DNA from: a virus
DNA: 30,565 nt
Virus record (IMG/VR): IMGVR_UViG_3300042924_000915
Location: 1-30,565 of that record
Strand: one strand, 5' to 3'
Position numbers and translations under genes: made by a program. This document shows positions 22,500 through 28,839 of the stretch, one piece after another (position 1 is the first letter of the stretch; every line of letters starts with the position of its first letter). The notes under the pieces were generated by a model. It did not search any database and had not been told where the DNA came from. It worked only from the letters and a program-made list of their open reading frames with translations.

Positions 22500-23021
22500 T
22501 TACTTTTTCAGCCAGGGCGGTGCTGCCTTGGCTGGTGCTGCCTGGGAGGCAGGTGCTGCTGCAGGTGCGGCTGGCTTAAATGCTGGCGCTGATCCACCAT
22601 TGATTGCGCGATAACCCTTCACATCGTTGCTGGCCTCGTAGGTCTTGCCGGTCTTTTCATCCGTGCGTGCAGCACGAATCGCCAGCTTGATGTTGACGCT
22701 GCTGCCGATCAACTGGTCGGTGTCCGTCACCTTCGACAGCCCAATCGCTCGCATAATGTCCCCAAGCTGCTGGCGGCCAATCTCCTCGGCCTTGGCGTTG
22801 GCGTTCTTGATGTTCAAGTTCGAGAACACAACTCGCCCCTGGTGGCTTGGGCCTGTGATGTCCAGGCGAATCTTGATGTATTGGCCGGTGCCATCGTTGG
22901 TGTCCTTCAGCTCGGCCTGCGTAATGTTGGCGTTGTAGTTGCCCTCAGGCAGCGGTGCATAGCTTCCACCATTGCCTTGCGGCAGTTCGTTTGCGTCAAA
23001 AGTTTGTCCAAGAAAAGCCAT
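22500..23021 (-). CDS. DUF669-family single-strand DNA-binding protein
   Basis: A 173-residue protein with AAGGAG upstream of ATG 23021. MAFLGQTFDANELPQGNGGS, Y-A-P-L-P-E-G-N-Y and IKIRLDITGPSHQGRVVFSN followed by LNIKNANAKAEEIGRQQLGD are hallmarks of DUF669, an OB-fold-like phage family that replaces SSB next to Sak-type recombinases. An Ala/Pro linker (about 145-168) ends in PPWLKK, a short tail that may act like the SSB C-terminal tip. It would coat ssDNA made by the nuclease downstream and help the Sak4 ATPase upstream. Confidence 0.85.
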   Translation of the reverse strand: MAFLGQTFDANELPQGNGGSYAPLPEGNYNANITQAELKDTNDGTGQYIKIRLDITGPSHQGRVVFSNLNIKNANAKAEEIGRQQLGDIMRAIGLSKVTDTDQLIGSSVNIKLAIRAARTDEKTGKTYEASNDVKGYRAINGGSAPAFKPAAPAAAPASQAAPAKAAPPWLKK

Positions 23022-23026
23022 GATGA

Positions 23027-23419
23027 TTACTCCTTAATTGTGATTTTGAAAGATGGGCGGCCAGCTTTGGCCGTGATTGCGTCTGCTAGTGGGCGAGTGA
23101 TGGTCTCGTCTGCAGCCTTCCAGAGCGCCATGTTGATCTCTGGAGTCCAGCGGAACAAGCGTGCCAGATGATCTGTTAGGCCATGCTCGGCGGCCAGCTC
23201 CTGCAGCTTGTCGCTGTCAACCTTGCGGTCAATGCGGCCAGCGATCTTGACCACAAAGCCGTCTGGCTCGGCAGTCTCGGTGCCCTCGAAGTTCTCAGCC
23301 AAGGCCAGCAACTTGACGATCTTGTCCTCAATCTTGCGGCGCTCAGTCGTGGCATTGCCTTCTTCGGCCTTGTAGCGCAGCCAGTCTGCGCTGAGTGTTT
23401 TCAGGTCTGCGTTCATCAT
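23027..23419 (-). CDS. Hypothetical protein of the recombination module (130 aa)
   Basis: ATG 23419 is six bases after GGAGG; a second ATG at 23416 is also possible (ATGATGA around the upstream stop). The product starts MMNADLKTLSADWLRYKAEE, has a helical N-terminal third (TTERRKIEDKIVKLLALAEN) and then an alpha/beta part with VVKIAGRIDRKVDSDKLQEL and LFRWTPEINMALWKAA. Similar proteins lie between Sak4-type ATPases and DUF669 genes in other phages. A nuclease-accessory role is plausible; no catalytic motif is visible. Confidence 0.72.
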   Translation of the reverse strand: MMNADLKTLSADWLRYKAEEGNATTERRKIEDKIVKLLALAENFEGTETAEPDGFVVKIAGRIDRKVDSDKLQELAAEHGLTDHLARLFRWTPEINMALWKAADETITRPLADAITAKAGRPSFKITIKE

Positions 23420-24093
23420 GATTTGCCTCCGATCTTTGCAATGACTGCGCTCAAGTCTGGTGCCTCCCAGGCATCCAGCTTTCCGCTTCGATCCTTGGCC
23501 AGCCAGAGGCCGTCCGAGTCGCACATCAACGCACGCTGGGTATTGCCATCGCCATCCTTTTCAACACGCAGTGCCAGCACCTCGTCGAAGAAGTAGGGCA
23601 GCGCCTGGCCGGTCTTATTGCCAGGCATCGATGGCGAGTACAGAACCCGTCCCATCTCGTCCTGCGTCTTTTCCAGCTTGGCGCTCATGTACACATGGCG
23701 GCCAGGCAGATCGCGGAATGCGCGGATGATGTCGGCCATCTGCTCCTGCATCGCACCGTAGGCCTGCCTCGGGTCTTTGGTAGCCTTCTTCTCTGTGTTC
23801 AGGCAGACCTCAGCAATCTCGCTGATGCTGTCCAGTGCCACCGACTTGTAGGCCTTAGCCTCGTCGCTGCTGGTCAGCCAGGTGTAGGCCTCCTGCAGCT
23901 CGGTCATCGAGGTGATCTCAATGAACGGCAGGTCGGCGTCCTGAATGGACAGCAGGCCACCCTCTGCACTCAGCACAATGGGGCTGGGCAGCGTCTTGAT
24001 GAGGCTGGTCTTTCCAGCCCCTGCCTGGCCATAGACCAGGACTTTCACACCGTTGGCAGACAGACTGCCGGTGGTCTTCACGTTGATTGCCAT
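23416..24093 (-). CDS. Sak4-type RecA-like ATPase (single-strand annealing/recombination)
   Basis: ATG 24093 has AAGGAG upstream, so the longer frame to 24156 is not used. The 225-residue product has Walker A GQAGAGKTS at 22-30, a Walker B-like SVALDSI around 84-90, and YMSAKLEKTQDEMGR, QALPYFFDEVLALRVEKDGD as conserved AAA_24/Sak4 blocks. Sak4 proteins are RecA-core ATPases that work with a phage SSB in annealing-based recombination; the DUF669 gene two genes on fits. It is the first gene of the leftward operon, directly under the promoter at 24181-24152. Confidence 0.86.
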   Translation of the reverse strand: MAINVKTTGSLSANGVKVLVYGQAGAGKTSLIKTLPSPIVLSAEGGLLSIQDADLPFIEITSMTELQEAYTWLTSSDEAKAYKSVALDSISEIAEVCLNTEKKATKDPRQAYGAMQEQMADIIRAFRDLPGRHVYMSAKLEKTQDEMGRVLYSPSMPGNKTGQALPYFFDEVLALRVEKDGDGNTQRALMCDSDGLWLAKDRSGKLDAWEAPDLSAVIAKIGGKS

Positions 24094-24147
24094 GTTGGCT
24101 CTCCTTTTTGGTTGCTGCGCCTTTGGGTGATTCCGTTCGCGCAGTGG

Positions 24148-24177
24148 TTGCATCATAAACCGAAAATCGGGTATAGT
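24148..24177 (+). promoter_or_regulatory. Rightward promoter for the HTH/primase operon, with operator-like palindrome
   Basis: TTGCAT (24148-24153) and TATAGT (24172-24177) are 18 bases apart; start expected near 24184. Between them CCGA-AAA-TCGG (24160-24170) is a perfect 4-bp inverted repeat, and TTGCA/TGCAA (24148-24152, 24177-24181) frame the whole. A 12-base palindrome AAAAATATTTTT (24192-24203) sits in the leader just before the AGAGGTG ribosome site. This is a good operator for the HTH protein encoded 40 bases away; that link is inferred. Confidence 0.65.
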
Positions 24178-24181
24178 GCAA
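24152..24181 (-). promoter_or_regulatory. Leftward early promoter
   Basis: On the minus strand TTGCAC (24181-24176) and TATGAT (24157-24152) are 18 bases apart. Transcription would start near 24145 and reach the Sak4 ribosome site 35-40 bases later. The elements lie within those of the opposite promoter, so only one polymerase can bind at a time. The 120-base gap between the two genes holds this control region and nothing coding. Confidence 0.62.
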
Positions 24182-24216
24182 GCACCCCCGCAAAAATATT
24201 TTTAGAGGTGCAACAA

Positions 24217-24402
24217 ATGATGACTGTTGAGCAGATCAAGAAACGGCTTGAGGACGCCAACCTCAAGCGAGTGGCCGAGAATGCTGGCGTGCATCCAGCC
24301 ACGGTCTACAGGTTTATGCAGGAGGATTCCAAGCCCCTGTACGAGACGGTCAAGGCGCTGTCGGATTATTTGACACGGCAGGAGGCGGCATTGCATGGCT
24401 GA
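24217..24402 (+). CDS. Small helix-turn-helix regulator (61 aa)
   Basis: Two adjacent ATGs (24217, 24220) follow AGAGGTG; the first is used. The product MMTVEQIKKRLEDANLKRVA, ENAGVHPATVYRFMQEDSKP, L-Y-E-T-V-K-A-L-S-D-Y-L is a bare HTH: LKRVAENAG as the first helix and HPATVYRFMQ as the recognition helix, of the XRE/LacI-like kind. It is Cro-sized with no dimerisation or cleavage domain. As the first gene after the divergent promoter pair it probably autoregulates and switches between the two operons. Its end overlaps the next gene by 8 bases. Confidence 0.78.
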   Translation: MMTVEQIKKRLEDANLKRVAENAGVHPATVYRFMQEDSKPLYETVKALSDYLTRQEAALHG

Positions 24403-26449
24403 CCTCTCCAACATCCTTGGCGGTCCTTGGTCTCCACCACCTGAGAAGAGGGTTGACGATCCAGAGACACAGCTCCTCAATGCCATCCTTGATGCGGGGC
24501 TTGCAAAGCCAGAAAAGCCCATTGAGATCGATGGCAAGATGCATCGATTTAACAGTGGAACCAAGGGCAGCAAGGGTTACGATAAATCTGGATGGTACAT
24601 TGCCTATCCCGATGGCGTTCCATCCGGACGCTTTGGTTGCTGGCGCATTGGCATCGATCATGTCTGGCGCTGTGATGTAGGACGCAGGCTCACAGCCATT
24701 GAGGAAATGGCTCATGCAAGGCGCGTTACTGAGGCCAAGGCAATGCGTGACGCGGCCTTGGAAAAGCAGCATGAAGTCGCGGCCAACACGGTCGAGACAA
24801 TCTGGAGCCAAGCCCAGGCTGCACATCAAGACCATCCATACTTAGCACGCAAAGGCATCCAGCCCCACGGCGCACGTATCACAGGCGATGGCAGGCTGAT
24901 CGTGCCCCTGTTTGACAAGGATGGCCAGCTTTGCACGCTGCAATACATCGACAATGAGAAGGGCAAGCTATACCATCCAGGCGGCGAGGCCGGTGGGAAA
25001 TTTTGGATGGTAGGCTCACTGGATGAGCCTGGCGTGCTTTATGTGGCCGAAGGGTTTGCCACCGCAGCTACCATTCACGAAACAACCGGGCGGCCCTGCG
25101 TGGCTGCATTCAGTGCCAGCAGCTTGGTGCCAGTAACTGGCAGTTTGCGCGAAATGTTCGGAGCAGCTCAGGATATTGTGATCGTCGCAGACCATGACAA
25201 GCATGGCGTCGGGCAAAAGTATGCCGACCAAGCCAGCGCGAAGTTCGGGGCCAGGGTGATTATCCCACCTATCGAGGGCATGGACGCCAATGATTATGCA
25301 CAAGCTGGGCACGATTTGGTAGGTCTTCTGGTACAGCAAACCGGCACAGCCGTGATTGACAAACTGCAGGTGGTGTTTGGTGACCAGCTCGGCACCGACT
25401 ACGAGGCACCCGACGAGCTGGTCGAAGGCTTGATGACCATTGGCAGCTCGGTGGTTGTGTACGGCGACAGCAACTCCGGAAAGACCTTCTGGGCGCTATC
25501 AGTGGCAACGGCGATCGCTACCGGAGAGGACTGCTACGGTCGCAAGACCGATCCCGGACTGGTGGTTTACTTGGCCAGCGAGGCACCTGCCAGCATCCGT
25601 TCTCGTATGCAGGCCATCAAGAAGTTTCACGGCTGCAGCTTGGAGAACCTGGCGATGGTTCCGGTCCCGATGAATTTTTATGTCGGAGACCAGGATGCCC
25701 ATGATGTGATTGAGCTGGTGCGAGCCATCGAGATCGCCAAGGGTAAGCCGGTGCGACTGATTATTGGCGACACGCTGGCCAGGATGAGCGCAGGGGCCAA
25801 CGAGAACAGCGGCGAGGACATGGGGCCAGTCATGGCCAGATTTGACCAAGTGGCCACCGCCACGGGCGCTGCCATGATGATCATCCACCACAACGGCAAG
25901 GACGCTGCCAGAGGCGCAAGGGGTTGGTCAGGCATCCGTGCCCACATCGACACCGAGATCGAGGTCTCCGAAAAGGATGGCAGTCGGTCTGTAACGGTCA
26001 CCAAGCAGCGCGAGCTGCCCAGTAAGGGCGAGACGATCTACTTCCGTCTGGAGGTGATCGAGATGGGGATCAGCAAATTTGGCTCACCTTCCACCACTTG
26101 CGTGGCCGTTCCAGATCAGGAAGCAAATGACACGAAACCCCACAAAAAACCCACAAAACACGATGAGAATGTGCGCACAGTTGAGCGTGCTTGGTGGGCA
26201 TCAGGTGCCGAAGAGCGCGAGGGTTTTCCCTACGTCAGCAGGTCGGCGATGCGTGAACTGCTGGTCAAAGATGGGGCGACTGAGCGCACCGCCAAGAACA
26301 AAACCGAGGCATCCAGATCGGGTTCAATCATCGAACAATTGCTCAATGCAGGCACTTTGGAGACCTTCGAACATGGCTGGATTTTCAGCAACAAGACCCA
26401 GGCGAGCGCAATGCTAATGCAGAAAAATGCTCCCAAAAATCGCCCCTAA
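24395..26449 (+). CDS. Primase-helicase fusion (TOPRIM plus RepA/DnaB-like ATPase)
   Basis: A 684-residue protein. The N-terminal part (about 40-100, RFNSGTKGSKGYDKSGWYIA) is a substrate-binding region of the kind found in TOPRIM-type phage primases. TOPRIM: LYVAEGFATAA with E219, and IVIVADHDKHG with D266/D268. The helicase/ATPase domain has Walker A GDSNSGKT at 357-364, RLIIGD at 454-459 and HHNGKD at 499-503, typical of AAA_25/RepA-like hexameric helicases. The end (about 600-684) looks like a small winged-helix or primase-interacting domain. It would prime and open the replication fork. The repeat region at its 3' end is a plausible origin. The first repeat copy encodes its last two residues and stop. 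Confidence 0.87.
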   Translation: MADLSNILGGPWSPPPEKRVDDPETQLLNAILDAGLAKPEKPIEIDGKMHRFNSGTKGSKGYDKSGWYIAYPDGVPSGRFGCWRIGIDHVWRCDVGRRLTAIEEMAHARRVTEAKAMRDAALEKQHEVAANTVETIWSQAQAAHQDHPYLARKGIQPHGARITGDGRLIVPLFDKDGQLCTLQYIDNEKGKLYHPGGEAGGKFWMVGSLDEPGVLYVAEGFATAATIHETTGRPCVAAFSASSLVPVTGSLREMFGAAQDIVIVADHDKHGVGQKYADQASAKFGARVIIPPIEGMDANDYAQAGHDLVGLLVQQTGTAVIDKLQVVFGDQLGTDYEAPDELVEGLMTIGSSVVVYGDSNSGKTFWALSVATAIATGEDCYGRKTDPGLVVYLASEAPASIRSRMQAIKKFHGCSLENLAMVPVPMNFYVGDQDAHDVIELVRAIEIAKGKPVRLIIGDTLARMSAGANENSGEDMGPVMARFDQVATATGAAMMIIHHNGKDAARGARGWSGIRAHIDTEIEVSEKDGSRSVTVTKQRELPSKGETIYFRLEVIEMGISKFGSPSTTCVAVPDQEANDTKPHKKPTKHDENVRTVERAWWASGAEEREGFPYVSRSAMRELLVKDGATERTAKNKTEASRSGSIIEQLLNAGTLETFEHGWIFSNKTQASAMLMQKNAPKNRP

Positions 26450-26570
26450 TCGCCCCTCAGTGCCCCTAGGGGCTTTTAGGGGCAAGGGGCAAAAGCATTT
26501 TGAATCTGCCCCTAAACCCCGCCCCTCTCCTACCCCCTTTAGGAAGGGGTAGGGGAGGTAGGGGAGGGGC
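26441..26570 (+). repeat. Phased GCCCCT/AGGGGC repeats: candidate replication origin
   Basis: GCCCCT begins at 26442, 26452 and 26462, exactly 10 bp apart, and the inverted form AGGGGC begins at 26468 and 26478, also 10 bp apart, then at 26485. They meet in the perfect palindrome GCCCCTAGGGGC (26462-26473). A second half follows: AGGGGCA (26485-26491) pairs with TGCCCCT (26507-26513), GCCCCT recurs at 26521, CCTACCCC pairs with GGGGTAGG around 26529-26553, and a 9-bp direct repeat TAGGGGAGG occurs at 26550 and 26559. One-helical-turn phasing suggests cooperative protein binding. Lying after the primase-helicase gene it is a good origin candidate; GCCCCT...AGGGGCTTTT could also act as a weak terminator. 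Confidence 0.6.
26546..26569 (+). other. G-quadruplex-forming motif
   Basis: Four runs of GGGG (26546-26549, 26552-26555, 26561-26564, 26566-26569) are separated by loops of 2, 5 and 1 bases, an ideal four-tetrad quadruplex on the plus strand. It lies at the right end of the repeat region, about 75 bases before the next start codon. Confidence 0.7.
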
Positions 26571-26597
26571 AGATCATGATGCAGAATTTTTTGCTAA

Positions 26598-26628
26598 ACC
26601 CTTTGTGGTTGATGTAAACTCAAAGGGT
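26598..26628 (+). promoter_or_regulatory. Inverted repeat upstream of the small pre-terminase genes
   Basis: ACCCTTTG (26598-26605) and CAAAGGGT (26621-26628) form a perfect 8-bp inverted repeat with a 15-base centre. The centre contains TGATGTAAACT, a weak extended -10, with TTGCTA (26591 area) as a possible -35. It could be an operator over a weak promoter, or a leader hairpin just before the AAGGAG site at 26633-26638. Confidence 0.45.
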
Positions 26629-26644
26629 CTACAAGGAGAAAGCA

Positions 26645-26962
26645 ATGGGCAAAATGTATATGGGGAACATTCCAGATGCCAGCGAAGGCTGGGATGAAAT
26701 GGACAAGTTCATGGACAAGGACAATGTGCAATGGTTGATGTTCAGCAAAAAGCAAGACCACAATCAAGACTGGTGGACTATCAAGATCGCTGCCAAAGGT
26801 CGCGCAAGCACCAAAGCAAATTATTGGCTGGCGATTAATGTCAGGACAGGTCAGCTTGGATTTTCTCGGGATTACGTTTTGATGCGCGAAAACAGACCAG
26901 AGTTGCATTCGCAAATTGAAACAATCTTTAAAACCGTTCAAAGTAAGCAAGCACTAACATGA
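26645..26962 (+). CDS. Hypothetical protein (105 aa) before the terminase genes
   Basis: ATG 26645 follows AAGGAGAAAGCA. The product starts MGKMYMGNIPDASEGWDEMD, then KFMDKDNVQWLMFSKKQDHN, QDWWTIKIAAKGRASTKANY and W-L-A-I-N-V-R-T-G, ending in a helix. It is an alpha/beta protein with many aromatic residues; I recognise no family. Its place after the putative origin and before terS suggests a replication- or packaging-related late role. The stop overlaps the next start as ATGA. Confidence 0.68.
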   Translation: MGKMYMGNIPDASEGWDEMDKFMDKDNVQWLMFSKKQDHNQDWWTIKIAAKGRASTKANYWLAINVRTGQLGFSRDYVLMRENRPELHSQIETIFKTVQSKQALT

Positions 26963-27141
26963 CACAACCACCAGATCATCCCAACTTCGCAACCTGGGAG
27001 CGCGACAACCTGGTGCGCTTTTGCCAGGACTGCTACGCTGCCCTGCTGGCCGAGCAGGAGGCAAACGAGCAGCTCAGGATTGACCTCAAAGATGCGATGA
27101 AGATGGCGCGGCAGCAAATTCTGAAGGACAATGCAGCATGA
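26959..27141 (+). CDS. Small helical protein (60 aa) before terS
   Basis: A 60-residue protein, MTQPPDHPNFATWERDNLVR, then FCQDCYAALLAEQEANEQLR and a helical Lys/Asp-rich end. F-A-T-W-E-R-D-N-L-V-x-F resembles small proteins lying directly upstream of terminase genes in other podophages; a helix-turn or coiled-coil pair is likely. It is in ATGA overlap with both neighbours, so it is translated with terS. Function unknown. Confidence 0.68.
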   Translation: MTQPPDHPNFATWERDNLVRFCQDCYAALLAEQEANEQLRIDLKDAMKMARQQILKDNAA

Positions 27142-27590
27142 CCACGAAAACACACAAAGCAAAGACTGTAGCAAAGAAGCCAGTTAGAAGGCACGAGAAC
27201 AAGGCCGAGTTGATCGGCTTGGTGCTTTCCGGAATGCGTAACGGTCTGAGCGCCTTCAAGGCCTGCGAAGCCGCTGGTTTGTCGCAAAGCACTTTCAACC
27301 TGTGGGTCAATGAGGACGCAGAGCTTGCCGCAGAATACGCGCGCGCGAGGGAAGACCTGATCGAGCGCATTGCCAACGAGGTGATCGAGCTGAGCGATGC
27401 CGATGTCGGAATGCAGCCAGACGGCAAGAAAGACTGGGCAGCGGTGCAGAAGCACAAGCTGCAGGTCGATACCCGCAAGTGGCTGCTGTCCAAGCTGGCC
27501 CCGAAGAAATATGGCGAGAAGATCGAAGTTTCTGGCGATCCTGCCAATCCGCTGGTGCAACGCATTGAGCGCGTGATCGTCAAGACATGA
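27138..27590 (+). CDS. terS: Sf6-like small terminase subunit
   Basis: A 150-residue protein with a basic N terminus (MTTKTHKAKTVAKKPVRRHE). A DNA-binding HTH follows: SAFKACEAAGLSQSTFNLWV at about 36-55. The central part (DLIERIANEVIELSDADVG) is the oligomerising helix pair, and KLQVDTRKWLLSKLAPKKYG at about 111-130 is the conserved end of the Sf6 gp1-type TerS. These form an octameric ring that marks the pac site and stimulates TerL. The pac site is usually inside or near this gene and cannot be picked out by eye. Confidence 0.88.
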   Translation: MTTKTHKAKTVAKKPVRRHENKAELIGLVLSGMRNGLSAFKACEAAGLSQSTFNLWVNEDAELAAEYARAREDLIERIANEVIELSDADVGMQPDGKKDWAAVQKHKLQVDTRKWLLSKLAPKKYGEKIEVSGDPANPLVQRIERVIVKT

Positions 27591-28810
27591 GCATCCTGCA
27601 GCTTGCAACCCCCGAATGGGCACTGCCACTGCTGGAGCCCAGCCGCTACAAAGGCGCTTGGGGTGGCCGAGGCTCTGGCAAGTCCCACATGTTTGCCGAG
27701 CTGATGATCGAGGCCCACATCATGGATCAGAAGCGGCGCAGCGTTTGCGTGCGAGAAATCCAGAAGTCCCTGAACCAGTCCGTCAAACGGCTGCTGGAGA
27801 CCAAGATTCAGGACATGAACGCTGGCGCTTACTTCGAGGTGCAGGATGTCGTCATCAAGTCCAAAAAGGCCGATGGCGCGATCATCTTCCAGGGTATGCA
27901 GAACCATACTGCCGACTCGATCAAGTCGCTGGAGGGTTATGACTGCGCCTGGGTTGAGGAGGCCCAGAGCCTGAGCCAGACCAGCCTCGACCTGCTGCGG
28001 CCAACGATCCGCAAGCCAGGCTCAGAGCTGTGGTTCACCTGGAACCCACGCGATCAGTCCGACCCGGTGGACTTCCTGCTGCGTGGCCCGACACCGCCCA
28101 AAGATGCCACCGTCCTGAAAGTCAACTTCACCGATAACCCGTGGTTCCCAGAAGTCCTGCGCGACGAGATGGAGTACGACAAGCGGCGCGATCCCGACAA
28201 GTACAGCCATGTCTGGATGGGCCAGTACCTGACCAACAGCAGCAGCCGAGTGTTCAAGAACTGGCGCGTCGAGGACTTCGAGGCACCGCCAGACGCCATC
28301 CACCGCCTCGGCGCTGACTGGGGCTTTGCCGTCGATCCGACCGTTCTGGTGCGCTGCCACATCATTGGCCGCACCCTGTACATCGACCACGAAGCCTACA
28401 TGATCGGCTGCGAGATCGTGAATACCCCTGAACTGTTCATGACCGTGCCCGAGGCCGAGAAGTGGCCCATCGTGGCCGACTCGGCCAGGCCAGAGACCAT
28501 CAGCCACATGAAAAAGAACGGCTTTCCCAAGATCATGACGGCGATCAAAGGCCCGAAGTCTGTAGAGGAAGGCATCGAGTTTCTGAAGAACTACGACATC
28601 GTGGTTCATCCGCGCTGCATCCACACAATTGACGAGCTGACCCTTTACAGCTATAAGCAAGACCCATTGACCGGCAGAATATTGCCGGTGCTGGAGGACA
28701 AGAAAAACCACGTCATTGACGCCTTGCGGTATGCCTGCGAGGCCGTGCGGCGATCCAGCGCAGCCAGGCCCATTGCTTTTACCCCCATCGCCAATATGAA
28801 AAAGTGGTGA
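27587..28810 (+). CDS. terL: Large terminase subunit (ATPase-nuclease packaging motor)
   Basis: A 407-residue protein overlapping terS by four bases. ATPase part: Walker A GGRGSGKS at 26-33 (YKGAWGGRGSGKSHMFAELM), Walker B region CAWVEEAQSLS at 120-130, and the coupling motif WFTWNPRDQSDP at 149-160. Nuclease part: LGADWGF with D244, VADSARPE with D298 and HVIDALRY with D378, the RNase H-like metal triad. This is the terminase_3 / Sf6 gp2 pattern of headful packaging phages. It docks on the portal encoded 29 bases downstream. Confidence 0.92.
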   Translation: MSILQLATPEWALPLLEPSRYKGAWGGRGSGKSHMFAELMIEAHIMDQKRRSVCVREIQKSLNQSVKRLLETKIQDMNAGAYFEVQDVVIKSKKADGAIIFQGMQNHTADSIKSLEGYDCAWVEEAQSLSQTSLDLLRPTIRKPGSELWFTWNPRDQSDPVDFLLRGPTPPKDATVLKVNFTDNPWFPEVLRDEMEYDKRRDPDKYSHVWMGQYLTNSSSRVFKNWRVEDFEAPPDAIHRLGADWGFAVDPTVLVRCHIIGRTLYIDHEAYMIGCEIVNTPELFMTVPEAEKWPIVADSARPETISHMKKNGFPKIMTAIKGPKSVEEGIEFLKNYDIVVHPRCIHTIDELTLYSYKQDPLTGRILPVLEDKKNHVIDALRYACEAVRRSSAARPIAFTPIANMKKW

Positions 28811-28839
28811 GACAATTGCACAAATTGAGGAATTAATCT

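Noticed and set aside
26441-26570. A CRISPR array, from the repeated GCCCCT units.
   Set aside because: The units are six bases at 10-bp spacing in both orientations, with no spacers of CRISPR size and no cas genes other than a Cas4-like nuclease in a recombination operon.
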